Assembly: GCF_011766325.1 (NCBI RefSeq)
Contig: NZ_BLLG01000007.1
Coordinates: 1 to 64,000 of the forward strand
From: Streptomyces pacificus
GTDB taxonomy: Bacteria; Actinomycetota; Actinomycetes; Streptomycetales; Streptomycetaceae
Direction: 5' to 3'
DNA length: 64,000 nucleotides
The position numbers were made by a program, and so were the translations under genes. A model generated the notes under the pieces. The model had not been told where the DNA came from. It was given only the letters and a program-made list of their open reading frames with translations, and made no database searches. Positions 8,230 to 16,034 of the stretch are shown here, in pieces; the stretch's first letter is position 1; every line of letters starts with the position of its first letter.

Positions 8230-8779
8230 CGCCCCTGTTGGGTAGTTGTACGCCCCTGCCGCACGGCACAGGCCGCCTCTATCTTCGCTGATGAAACCGT
8301 CCGCGTGCGCCGACTTGGCGGCTCTCTTTACCCGATCCGCGCATGGATGCCGGTTCGGTCGCTCTGACCTGCGGTTGCCCGTGCGGAGGGACGGGCGTCA
8401 AGACACGTTTCGTCACTCTGTGTATCACGGTGCGTGACTTCGGGCAATGACTGTCGTTGTGGCACTCAGGGCGTGAATCGGGCACGGGGGCGCCCACCGG
8501 AGCAGGCCGGAAGCGTCCGGCGGAAGGCCGTGAACGCGGGGCGGAGCCGGAGTGCGGCTCCGCAACCGCGACGCCGGGACGGCCGACGGCCGGCGACCGC
8601 GCGGCCGGCGACCGTGCGGTGGAGCGGCCGGGCAGCCGGGTAGCCGGGCGGCCGCCGCTGCCGAGGCCGGGGGTGCCGCGCGGCCCGGCCCGACGTGTGG
8701 CGCGGCGCAACCGGGTCCGGCCCGTGCCGCCTCCCGGAGGCGGCGGCCTTGACCGTGCGCGGCGTCGCGGCGGAGGTTC
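8230..8779. other. Intergenic region upstream of the type IV-like cluster
   Basis: 550 bases without a supported gene. It holds the candidate promoter at 8419-8447 and a GC-rich stretch (8470-8770) with short GCGACC/GGCCGG repeats and no coding signal. The stop of the thioesterase gene lies at its right end. Confidence 0.6.
8419..8447 (-). promoter_or_regulatory. Candidate promoter and operator of the type IV-like cluster
   Basis: On the minus strand, TTGCCC (8447-8442) and TACACA (8424-8419) are separated by 17 bases. The spacer contains the perfect inverted repeat TCACG-GTG-CGTGA (8425-8437), so a repressor bound there would block polymerase. Transcription would start about 180 bases before the first cluster gene. 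Confidence 0.4.
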
Positions 8780-9571
8780 TCAGCGCGGGGCGACGAAGAG
8801 GCTCTGGGCGCTGCGGCCGATCGGGCCCTTCTCGTCGTGCAGCCGGGCGTCCGCCAGGCCGATGCCGGCCGGATCGACGCTGGTGCGGGCCTCGACGCAG
8901 ACCCACTCGCCCGCCGGGTGGCGGTGCAGATGGACCGTCAGGTCGGCGTTGACGAACACATGGCGCTCGAAGTCCAGGACGTTGCTGATGCCATTGCCGG
9001 AGTCGGCGGCGACCAGGACGCGGTCCAGCGGGCGGATCGCCTCGCCCGCGACGAGCGGCATCCGCATCCGCATCCAGCAGGTTCCGGGGCCCCGCTCCCG
9101 GAAGGTCCCCTCGGTGAACCGGGAGTCCATGGAGGTGTGGTACCCGACGTCCCAGGGCACGTCCAGGAAGGGCGTCTCGGGTGTCTCGCCGGGCGCCGCC
9201 ACCCGCGGGCCCTCGGAGACGGCCGGTCCCGGCTCGGTCAGCGTGCGGACGCGCAGGGCGCGGGCGTACATCACCGGCGTTCCGCCCTCGGGGGTGAGCG
9301 CCGCCTCGACGATCTCCACGCCGCGCCCGCTCCGCAGGACGGCCGTCGTCACCTCCAGGGGGCGGATCGGCACGGGGCGGACGATCTCGTACGTCACGCG
9401 TGCCAGACGCATGCCGGGACGGGCGCCCGGCCGCTCCTCCACGGCGCGGCCGAGCAGTGCCGCGGGTGGTCCGGCGTGCTGCGATCCGGCGTCCCAGGGG
9501 CCGCGGGTGTGCTCGGTCGGCGAGAAGCGGTCCTCGGAGATCCGCTCGTAGAACGCCGGGTGTTCCGTCAT
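8780..9571 (-). CDS. Thioesterase-family protein (double hotdog, acyl-CoA thioesterase-like)
   Basis: A 263-residue protein resembling actinobacterial TesB-like thioesterases, which hydrolyse acyl-CoA. Features include GPWDAGSQHAGPPAALLGRAV near the N-terminus, MRLARVTYEIVRPVP in the first hotdog, and a second hotdog ending in GWVCVEARTS-like strands (here GEWVCVEARTS). ATG 9571 is chosen over an upstream in-frame start at 9610 because the family begins at MTEHPAFYERI. It sits between the type IV-like cluster and the transglycosylase gene, and a functional link is not evident. The substrate is unknown. Confidence 0.8.
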   Translation of the reverse strand: MTEHPAFYERISEDRFSPTEHTRGPWDAGSQHAGPPAALLGRAVEERPGARPGMRLARVTYEIVRPVPIRPLEVTTAVLRSGRGVEIVEAALTPEGGTPVMYARALRVRTLTEPGPAVSEGPRVAAPGETPETPFLDVPWDVGYHTSMDSRFTEGTFRERGPGTCWMRMRMPLVAGEAIRPLDRVLVAADSGNGISNVLDFERHVFVNADLTVHLHRHPAGEWVCVEARTSVDPAGIGLADARLHDEKGPIGRSAQSLFVAPR

Positions 9572-9717
9572 GAGGAGCCGCCTCTCGCCGCGGACGGGTG
9601 TACCGCCCACACGCTACCTGCGGGTAACCCGGCGGAACAGTCCCTTGGGACCGCCGTCGAGCCGGGCCCCTGGCCACCGCCCCGGTCCCTGGACAGGGGC
9701 CTGCGCCCGGCCTCGGT

Positions 9718-9786
9718 CCCGGCTTCGAGGTGCAGGGCGCCCGTCCCGTCCCGGCTTCGAGGTGCAGGGCGCCCGTCCCGTCCCGG
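9718..9786. repeat. 32-bp tandem direct repeat, two copies plus a partial third
   Basis: Two identical 32-base units (9718-9749 and 9750-9781), each containing CTTCGAGGTGCAGGGCGCC, followed by the first five bases of a third. The repeat is intergenic, about 175 bases before the transglycosylase gene. No function is assigned. Confidence 0.9.
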
Positions 9787-9913
9787 CCGGTGCGTTCCGT
9801 TCCGCTTTCCCTCCGGTCCTGGCGCGCCGTCCCGGCGGCCCGCCCCCGTCCGGTGGCCGCCGCCGTGCTTCGCAGGGCCCCTTGTGCGCCCCCTGAACCG
9901 GGTGTTCCACATC

Positions 9914-9919
9914 TACACT
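9914..9919 (+). promoter_or_regulatory. Candidate -10 box (TACACT) for the transglycosylase gene
   Basis: TACACT matches the TANNNT form seen before many genes here. A start site about 7-8 bases on would fall at ATG 9928. That ATG opens a nine-codon reading frame (MDCRVAKGD, stop 9955-9957) ending just before the GTG 9960 of the main gene. No clear -35 was seen. Confidence 0.4.
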
Positions 9920-9959
9920 GGCGGGCTATGGACTGCCGTGTGGCGAAGGGTGATTGACG

Positions 9960-10970
9960 GTGCGTAAGGCGTGGCTCGTCGCGGGCGGGGCCGTCGGGCT
10001 CTGCCTGGGCTTCGTCGCCCTGCTCGTCGTCGGGACCTTCTCCGCCGCCGCGGGGCTCTCAGGCGGCGCCAAGGGGGCCGTGGCGCTGGCCAAGGGGGCC
10101 GTCCCCGCCCGGTACCAGCCGCTGGTGCAGAAGTGGGGCAACCTCTGCCCGGCCATCAACCCGGCGCTGCTCGCCGCGCAGCTGTACCAGGAGTCCGGCT
10201 GGAACCCGCGGGCCCAGAGCCATGCCGCCGCGCAGGGCATCGCCCAGTTCATCCCCGGCACCTGGGCTGCGCACGGCGTCGACGGGGACGGTGACGGGGA
10301 CCGCGACGTGTGGGACCCGGCCGACGCGATCCCCTCGGCGGCCTCGTACGACTGCAAGCTCGCGGGGTATGTGAAGAAGGCCCCGGGCGACCCGACGGAC
10401 AACATGCTCGCCGCGTACAACGCGGGAGCGTACGCCGTGATCAAGTACGGCGGGGTGCCGCCTTACCGGGAGACGCAGAACTACGTGAAGGTCATCCGGA
10501 CGCTGGAGAAGAGCTTCGCGCGGCCGGCCGGGCGGGTGGAGCCGTCGCGGCAGGCGGCCGGGGCGATCCACTTCGCCCAGCAGAAGCTCGGCACGAAGTA
10601 CCTCTGGGGCGGGAACGGGACACCGGAGCAGGGCGGCCGGTTCGACTGCTCGGGGCTGACGCAGGCCGCGTACCGCACCGTCGGGATCGAGCTCCCGCGG
10701 GTGGCCAACGACCAGTACAACGCGGGACCGCACCCCTCGAGGGACGAACTGCTCCCCGGGGACCTGGTGTTCTTCTCCGACGACCTGACCGACTCACGAG
10801 CCATCAGGCACGTCGGGTTGTATGTCGGCGGGGGCTATATGATCAACGCGCCGTACACCGGGGCGGTGATCCGGTTCGACAGGATCGACACCCCGGACTA
10901 CTTCGGTGCGACACGGGTGACCAGGAGCGGTGCCGAGGCGCTGCCGAGCCCACCGCCGACCGCCGCCTGA
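9960..10970 (+). CDS. Bifunctional lytic transglycosylase / NlpC-P60 endopeptidase (VirB1/CwlT-like)
   Basis: A 336-residue cell-wall hydrolase with one N-terminal membrane anchor (about 5-32). The first domain is an SLT lytic transglycosylase with the catalytic Glu in QESGWNP (Glu78), then AQGIAQFIPGTW and AYNAG. The second is NlpC/P60, with Cys230 in FDCSGLT and His284 in RHVGLYVG. The pairing matches CwlT-type hydrolases that open peptidoglycan for Gram-positive type IV systems. GTG 9960 is preferred to TTG 9954 because AAGGG at 9946 has proper spacing only for the GTG. It is divergent from, and one gene away from, the type IV-like cluster, so it is a good candidate seventh component. Confidence 0.85.
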   Translation: MRKAWLVAGGAVGLCLGFVALLVVGTFSAAAGLSGGAKGAVALAKGAVPARYQPLVQKWGNLCPAINPALLAAQLYQESGWNPRAQSHAAAQGIAQFIPGTWAAHGVDGDGDGDRDVWDPADAIPSAASYDCKLAGYVKKAPGDPTDNMLAAYNAGAYAVIKYGGVPPYRETQNYVKVIRTLEKSFARPAGRVEPSRQAAGAIHFAQQKLGTKYLWGGNGTPEQGGRFDCSGLTQAAYRTVGIELPRVANDQYNAGPHPSRDELLPGDLVFFSDDLTDSRAIRHVGLYVGGGYMINAPYTGAVIRFDRIDTPDYFGATRVTRSGAEALPSPPPTAA

Positions 10971-11241
10971 CGCCCGGCCGACCGCCGTCCGGTGGTGGGC
11001 CGGCGGGGCATCGGGCATGGCCGGAACCCTCCGTACGCCCCTGGCCCGAATCGCGGCGGCGCATCACTCTTCGATAACGTCATGGTGATCGTTTCGTGGA
11101 GAGTGGAACGCACCCGCGGAACGGGTCGTTCCCTGGACCGGAGCAGTACGTACAGACCGCACCGGACACGGGGTCTCGGAACGCGGCGCGCACGGGTGTG
11201 CGCGCCGCGACTGGTGACACACAGGCAAGGGGCCGCAGCAG

Positions 11242-11952
11242 ATGGCTGGACTCGCACTCGACGGCGTGAATCCGGATGTCGGCCTGCTCTACGACATCAA
11301 CGGGCTGGCCCGGGCGGCTCCGACGTGGTTCGACCGCGTCATGGGGTTCGTCGGCGAGTTCGGAATCATGCTCGCCCTCGTCCTCGTGGCGCTGTGGTGC
11401 TGGTGGCGCGTGCGCCGGAGCGGTACCGCCGAGGATTCGATCAGCGCGGTCGCCGCGCTGGTCTGGGCGCCGCTCGCGGCGGGCATCGCCCTGCTGATCA
11501 ATGTGCCGATCCGCGGTTTCGTCGAACGGCCCAGGCCGTTCCTCGACCACCGGGGCCTTGAGGTCCTGGTGGCCGGGAAGACCGACTTCTCCTTCGTCAG
11601 CGACCACTCGACGATGGCGATGGCCATCGGCGTCGGGGTGTTCGTCGCCCACCGCGCCTTCGGGTTCGCGGCGATCGGACTCGCGCTCGCCGAGGGCTTC
11701 TGCCGCGTCTACATGGGCGTCCACTACCCGACCGACGTCCTCGGCGGTTTCGCGCTCGGCACGGCGGTGGTGCTGCTTCTCGCCCCCCTGGCGCAGGCCC
11801 TGCTCACCCCGCTGGTGTCGGCGGTGTCCCGCTCGGGGAGCGCGGGCCGGCTCGTGCGGTCGCGGCGGGCGGCCGCGTCTGAACGACCGCACGAGATCCT
11901 CGACATACCCGAGCCGGACGTGCGGCCGGGGCGCAGCGACCTGGCGGCCTGA
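11242..11952 (+). CDS. PAP2-family membrane phosphatase
   Basis: A 236-residue polytopic protein with the three PAP2 motifs: FVERPRPF, then SFVSDHSTMAM with catalytic His in an SDH version of SGH, then CRVYMGVHYPTD with the second His. Several hydrophobic helices lie at about 42-62, 75-95 and 130-185. Such enzymes remove phosphate from lipid pyrophosphates such as undecaprenyl pyrophosphate, or from phosphatidate, at the outer face of the membrane. ATG 11242 has AAGGGGCC upstream. The C-terminal 45 residues are charged and probably cytoplasmic. The substrate is not determined by sequence. Confidence 0.85.
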   Translation: MAGLALDGVNPDVGLLYDINGLARAAPTWFDRVMGFVGEFGIMLALVLVALWCWWRVRRSGTAEDSISAVAALVWAPLAAGIALLINVPIRGFVERPRPFLDHRGLEVLVAGKTDFSFVSDHSTMAMAIGVGVFVAHRAFGFAAIGLALAEGFCRVYMGVHYPTDVLGGFALGTAVVLLLAPLAQALLTPLVSAVSRSGSAGRLVRSRRAAASERPHEILDIPEPDVRPGRSDLAA

Positions 11953-12308
11953 GCGCCGGCGGCACGAGCCCCGCGGGCCGCGCCGGCCCGCGGAGGGAGC
12001 TCCCGCACCCCGGCCCGGCGGGTGTGGGGCCCGGGGAACGGGAGCCCCGCGGAGCACAGGGCAACAGGGCAGGCGGCGCGCCGGGGGGATCCTCAGGCCC
12101 CGCCGGGCGTCGCCGACTCGTGCGCCTCGGCATCCGTACGGGCGCGCTCCCGGGAGCGGCGGGCAGGGCCCGTCCAGCCGCAGGAGCAGCGGGCCAGCGC
12201 GAACGAGCCCCGCTCGACGGTCGTGGTGTGGTGGTGAGCGGGGCGCACCCTTCCACGGTACCGGTCGTTATGCGGGGCAGCGGCGAGCGTGTTGGGGGTT
12301 GACAGGCG
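11953..12308. other. Intergenic region
   Basis: 356 bases between the PAP2 phosphatase and the lipoprotein gene. GC-rich, with no convincing gene, terminator or repeat. The only AT-richer patch is 12255-12300, just before the lipoprotein start. Confidence 0.5.
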
Positions 12309-13136
12309 ATGGTGGTGCAGCAGCACTGGCTCAGGCGCGGCGCGTGTGCCGCCGCCGCCGTGATGGGTGTGTCCGGTACCGCCGGCTGCTCCGGAGGCGG
12401 GGACGCCGTCGCCGACGCCCGTGCGGTTACGGATCCCCTGCTCAGCGTGCGCAGGGCGGCGGACGTGCTGGCCGAGGCCGGTACGGCGAAGGCGCGCACC
12501 GCCATGGAGACGGCCGCCGGCGGGACCCGGGTCACCATCCGGGGCGAGGGCGGGTACGACTTCCGGCGGGCCATGGGCCGGCTCCGCGTGGTTCTGCCCA
12601 GTGATCCGGCCGGCTCCAGCGGTCGGCAGCCGATCACCGAACTGCTCGCTCCGGGAGCCCTGTATATGAAGGACCGCGGCGCCGGGGTGCCGGCGGACAA
12701 ATGGGTCAGGGTGGATACGACGGTGCTGACGGACGGCAATCTGGTCACCGGCGGTGCCACGGACCCGGCCGCCGCGGCGGAGCTGCTGCGCGGGGCGCGG
12801 AGCGCGACGTTCGTCGGGCATGTGGAGCTGGCGGGGGTTCAGGTCGCGCACTACCGCGGAGTCACCGACATCGGGCACGCGGCGAGGGCCGCGTCCGCCC
12901 ATGCCCGGGGGGCGCTCACCGCCGCGGCGAAGGGCTTCGACCAGGACGCCGTGGCCTTCGACGCCTACCTCGACTCCGAGGGGCGGCTGCGCAAGGTGCG
13001 CCATCAGTTCAGCTTCGCGAACCAGGGCAGAACGGTCGCCGTCGCGTCCACCACCCTGCTGTACGAGTTCGGCGTCCCCGTCGTGGTGCGGCTTCCCGAC
13101 CGCAGGGACATCTTCACGGGACGCGTCCGGATGTAG
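12309..13136 (+). CDS. Secreted lipoprotein, LppX/LprAFG-like
   Basis: A 275-residue protein with a short signal peptide and lipobox GTAGC (Cys27), so it should be anchored to the outer face of the membrane. Its beta-rich body (ALYMKDRGAGVPADKWVRVD, then a FDAYLDSEGRLRKVRHQF-type strand pair) resembles actinobacterial lipoproteins related to the mycobacterial LppX/LprG lipid-binding fold. That relationship is a family impression, not a motif proof. No partner is indicated by the neighbours. Confidence 0.72.
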   Translation: MVVQQHWLRRGACAAAAVMGVSGTAGCSGGGDAVADARAVTDPLLSVRRAADVLAEAGTAKARTAMETAAGGTRVTIRGEGGYDFRRAMGRLRVVLPSDPAGSSGRQPITELLAPGALYMKDRGAGVPADKWVRVDTTVLTDGNLVTGGATDPAAAAELLRGARSATFVGHVELAGVQVAHYRGVTDIGHAARAASAHARGALTAAAKGFDQDAVAFDAYLDSEGRLRKVRHQFSFANQGRTVAVASTTLLYEFGVPVVVRLPDRRDIFTGRVRM

Positions 13137-13235
13137 GTACCGGGGGGGTCGGTAAATGGTCCGGACGTGCCATGCGCGGTGGGTACCCGCTCCCTACGCT
13201 GGGAAGCCGACACCGGCCGGAAGAGGTGAACGCAC

Positions 13236-13403
13236 GTGGCTCCCGCCAGTACGCCGACGGTCCAGGACCGCGTCGCCCTCGCCGAGATCGAGTTGTGCGG
13301 CGAGCTGATGATCGCCGCCTCGGCCGCGGACGGGGAGCGGCTCAGCCCCGCCCGTATCGACGAGGTGCTCAACGTCCATGTGAGCGCGATCGACGCCCAG
13401 TGA
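13236..13403 (+). CDS. Small hypothetical protein, 55 residues
   Basis: GTG 13236 with AAGAGGTG upstream opens a 55-codon frame ending in TGA 13401-13403. The protein is acidic and helical, beginning VAPASTPTVQDRVALAEIEL and ending DEVLNVHVSAIDAQ. No signal peptide or known domain. Codon usage is typical for the chromosome and the ribosome site is good, so it is probably real. Function unknown. It converges on csoR. Confidence 0.65.
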   Translation: MAPASTPTVQDRVALAEIELCGELMIAASAADGERLSPARIDEVLNVHVSAIDAQ

Positions 13404-13452
13404 GGCCGGCCGCCGCCGCGGCGGTCGCGGCCGGCCCCCCGGTGGGCGGGGA

Positions 13453-13803
13453 TCAGGTCCGCAGCATGCGGGCGATCGCCCTGGTGGCCTCCTCGACCTT
13501 GGTGTCGATCTCGTCGCCGCCCTTGAGTGCGGCGTCGGCGACGCAGTGCCGCAGATGCTCCTCCAGCAGCTGCAGCGCGAAGGACTGCAGCGCCTTCGTG
13601 GAGGCGGAGACCTGCGTGAGGATGTCGATGCAGTACGTGTCCTCCCCGACCATGCGCTGCAGCCCGCGGATCTGGCCCTCGATCCGGCGCAGCCGCTTGA
13701 GATGCTCGTCCTTCTGCTTGTGGTAGCCGTGGACGCCCTGTTCGTGGCCGGATTCCCGGTGGGCCCTCACCGGCAGTCCGTCGGCTGTCTCCGTGGTCGT
13801 CAT
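13453..13803 (-). CDS. csoR: CsoR-family copper-sensing repressor
   Basis: A 116-residue all-helical DNA-binding repressor. The Cu(I) ligands of the family are present: Cys58 in DTYCID, then His83 and Cys87 in HLRHC. The basic motif LKRLRRIEGQIRGLQRM that defines the family precedes them. Cu(I) binding releases DNA. ATG 13803 with GGGAGGACC upstream is chosen over an in-frame ATG at 13839, which would start inside the operator. A palindrome directly upstream suggests autoregulation. No copper exporter or chaperone is adjacent, so its targets must lie elsewhere. Confidence 0.92.
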   Translation of the reverse strand: MTTTETADGLPVRAHRESGHEQGVHGYHKQKDEHLKRLRRIEGQIRGLQRMVGEDTYCIDILTQVSASTKALQSFALQLLEEHLRHCVADAALKGGDEIDTKVEEATRAIARMLRT

Positions 13804-13827
13804 CGGTCCTCCCGCAGACCTGTCCGG

Positions 13828-13846
13828 TATACCCCTCATGGGTATA
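13828..13846. promoter_or_regulatory. Candidate CsoR operator
   Basis: Perfect inverted repeat TATACCC-CTCAT-GGGTATA, 25 bases upstream of the csoR ATG. The ATACCC/GGGTAT arms match what is known of Streptomyces CsoR sites. It also lies about 145 bases before the divergent PhoU-like gene. Confidence 0.75.
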
Positions 13847-13936
13847 TGGTACCGATCCCTGGCGGTTCGGTCAGGGCCCCGTGCCGCTCTCTCCCGTCCA
13901 TGGGCGACACTGAGGAGGCGCCGGCAAGCCGTGTCC

Positions 13937-13960
13937 GGCTGATGCCGCCCGGCATCAGCC
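13937..13960 (+). promoter_or_regulatory. Perfect hairpin in the leader of the PhoU-like/Pit operon
   Basis: GGCTGATGCC, loop GCCC, then GGCATCAGCC: a 10-bp perfect stem ending 31 bases before GTG 13992. No U-run follows, so it is not a simple terminator. It could be an operator palindrome or a structured 5' leader. Confidence 0.5.
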
Positions 13961-13991
13961 CGGCCCAGACCCAGTACCCCGAGGACCCCAC

Positions 13992-14612
13992 GTGCGATTT
14001 CGTCTGACCCCCAGGGAGACGAGCTTCTACGACATGTTCGCCGCGTCCGCGGACAACATCGTGACGGGCTCGAAACTCCTGATGGAACTGCTCGGCGCGG
14101 ACGGTCCCGCCCGGGCCGAGATCGCGGAACGGATGCGTGCGGCGGAGCACGCCGGGGACGACGCCACGCACGCGATCTTCCATCAGCTGAACTCCTCGTT
14201 CATCACGCCCTTCGACCGCGAGGACATCTACGCCCTCGCCTCGTCGCTCGACGACATCATGGACTTCATGGAGGAGGCCGTCGACCTGGTCGTCCTCTAC
14301 AGCATCGACGAGCTGCCCAAGGGCGTCGAGCAGCAGATCGAGGTACTGGCGCGGGCCGCGGAGCTGACCGCGGAGGCGATGCCGCACCTGCGGACGATGG
14401 ACAACCTCACCGAGTACTGGATCGAGGTGAACCGCCTGGAGAACCAGGCGGACCAGATCCACCGCAGACTCCTCGCGCACCTCTTCAACGGCAAGTACGA
14501 CGCCATCGAGGTGCTGAAGCTCAAGCAGATCGTCGATGTGCTCGAGGAGGCCGCGGACGCGTTCGAGCACGTGGCGAACACGGTGGAGACCATCGCGGTC
14601 AAGGAGTCCTGA
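13992..14612 (+). CDS. DUF47 / PhoU-like phosphate transport accessory protein
   Basis: A 206-residue helical protein of the DUF47 (PhoU-like) family, beginning FRLTPRETSFYDMFAASADN as is usual. It has acidic metal-binding helices (ITPFDREDIYALASSLDDIMDFMEE and NRLENQADQIHRR). Members are encoded with PiT carriers and are thought to modulate them. GTG 13992 has GAGGA about 6 bases upstream. Only 6 bases separate it from the transporter gene, so the two are cotranscribed. Confidence 0.9.
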   Translation: MRFRLTPRETSFYDMFAASADNIVTGSKLLMELLGADGPARAEIAERMRAAEHAGDDATHAIFHQLNSSFITPFDREDIYALASSLDDIMDFMEEAVDLVVLYSIDELPKGVEQQIEVLARAAELTAEAMPHLRTMDNLTEYWIEVNRLENQADQIHRRLLAHLFNGKYDAIEVLKLKQIVDVLEEAADAFEHVANTVETIAVKES

Positions 14613-14618
14613 GCGGAC

Positions 14619-15617
14619 GTGGACACCTTTGCACTGGTCGTGACCATCGGGGTCGCGCTCTTCTTCACCTACACCAACGGCTTCCACGACTCCGCGAACG
14701 CGATCGCCACCTCCGTGTCGACGCGTGCCCTGACGCCGCGTGCCGCGCTGGTCATGGCCGCCGTGATGAATCTCGCCGGCGCCTTCCTGGGCAGCGGGGT
14801 CGCCAGGACGGTGAGCGAGGGCCTGATCGCGACGCCCAGCGGCGACAGGGGCATGGGCATCCTGTTCGCCGCGCTGGTCGGCGCGATCATCTGGAACCTG
14901 GTCACCTGGTATTTCGGCCTGCCCTCGTCGTCCTCGCACGCCCTCTTCGGCGGCATGGTGGGAGCGGCGCTGGCCGGCGGCACCGAGGTCATCTGGGGCG
15001 GGGTGCTCGACAAGGTCGTCATTCCGATGTTCGTCTCGCCGCTCGTCGGCCTCGTCGCCGGCTACCTCGTGATGTGCGCGATCATGTGGATCTTCCGGCG
15101 GGCCAACCCGGCGAAGGCGAAGCGCGGCTTCCGCATAGCCCAGACCGTGTCCGCGGCGGGAATGGCCCTGGGACACGGCCTCCAGGACGCGCAGAAGACG
15201 ATGGGCATCGTGGTGATGGCCCTGGTCATCGCCGGTGCCGAGGACTACGGCGACCCCATTCCGGTATGGGTGAAGATCGTCTGTGCGGTGATGCTGTCGC
15301 TCGGTACCTACGCGGGCGGCTGGCGGATCATGCGGACGCTCGGACGCAAGATCATCGAACTTGACCCGCCGCAGGGCTTCGCGGCGGAGACGACCGGTGC
15401 GTCGATCATGTTCGGCTCGGCGTTCCTCTTCCACGCGCCGATCTCCACCACGCATGTGATCACCTCCGCGATCATGGGTGTCGGGGCGACCAAGCGGGTG
15501 AGCGCGGTGCGCTGGGGCGTCGCGAAGAACATCGTGATGGGCTGGTTCATCACCATGCCGGCCGCGGCGCTGGTGGCGGCGCTGAGCTTCTGGATCGTGG
15601 ACCTGGCGTTCGGCTAG
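14619..15617 (+). CDS. pit: Low-affinity inorganic phosphate transporter, PiT family
   Basis: A 332-residue polytopic carrier with the duplicated PiT signature: GFHDSANAIATSVSTRAL near residue 25, and the C-terminal copy GASIMFGSAFLF...THVITSAIMGVG near 260-290. About ten hydrophobic helices. It imports metal-phosphate with protons when phosphate is plentiful, complementing the high-affinity Pst system encoded convergently. GTG start, and second gene of the PhoU-like operon. Confidence 0.93.
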   Translation: MDTFALVVTIGVALFFTYTNGFHDSANAIATSVSTRALTPRAALVMAAVMNLAGAFLGSGVARTVSEGLIATPSGDRGMGILFAALVGAIIWNLVTWYFGLPSSSSHALFGGMVGAALAGGTEVIWGGVLDKVVIPMFVSPLVGLVAGYLVMCAIMWIFRRANPAKAKRGFRIAQTVSAAGMALGHGLQDAQKTMGIVVMALVIAGAEDYGDPIPVWVKIVCAVMLSLGTYAGGWRIMRTLGRKIIELDPPQGFAAETTGASIMFGSAFLFHAPISTTHVITSAIMGVGATKRVSAVRWGVAKNIVMGWFITMPAAALVAALSFWIVDLAFG

Positions 15618-15707
15618 CCCGTACCGCGGCACGGCCGCGCGCGTACGCCGCACCCCGCTTCCGGGCCGGGGCGTCCGCCTGCCGCGTGGGGGCGGCCTTC
15701 CGGCGAA

Positions 15708-15730
15708 CCCCGGGGCCCTCGGCCCGGGGG
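15708..15730. terminator. GC-rich hairpin after pit
   Basis: CCCCGGGGCC, loop CTC, GGCCCGGGGG: a 10-bp stem with one mismatch. It lies 90 bases past the pit stop in a convergent gap. There is no U-run, as is common for Streptomyces terminators. Confidence 0.45.
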
Positions 15731-15827
15731 GCCGCGCGGGCGCTGCGCTCCGCCCGCGGGACCGCCCCGTCAGGGGCAGCGCGGGCCCGAGGGGTCGCCC
15801 GGGCGGGCCGCGCGGGCGCTGCGCTCC
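15729..15827. repeat. 23-bp direct repeat, two copies 76 bases apart
   Basis: Identical 23-base segments at 15729-15751 and 15805-15827, sharing CCGCGCGGGCGCTGCGCTCC. Noncoding. Confidence 0.85.
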
Positions 15828-16034
15828 CCGGTCCCGGTCGTGGTCCCGGCCGGGGCCGGGGCGGGGCGGGCGCGCGGGCAGACGCCCGGTGCCCCGGTGC
15901 CCGGCGTGGCACTCGGACGCGCCCCCGCGCAGCGGGGCGCGGTACGACGTCGGCCCCCGCTCGCGAGGAGAGGGGGCCGACCGTTCACCCCGCGGTGGCA
16001 CCGCCATGCAGCACCGCGGGGCAGTAGGGGGTGC

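Larger units (their letters stand above)
9572..9959. other. Divergent intergenic region between thioesterase and lytic transglycosylase
   Basis: 388 bases holding two features listed separately: a tandem repeat at 9718-9786 and a TACACT box at 9914-9919 before the transglycosylase gene. The rest is GC-rich with no coding signal. Confidence 0.6.
15618..16034. other. Convergent intergenic region between pit and pstB
   Basis: 417 bases with no gene. It contains a GC hairpin directly after pit and a 23-bp direct repeat (listed separately). The rest is GC-rich sequence. Confidence 0.6.

Noticed and set aside
8457..9551. Plus-strand open frame through the thioesterase gene
   Set aside because: The opposite strand encodes a recognisable thioesterase; this frame is low-complexity Arg/Pro/Gly.
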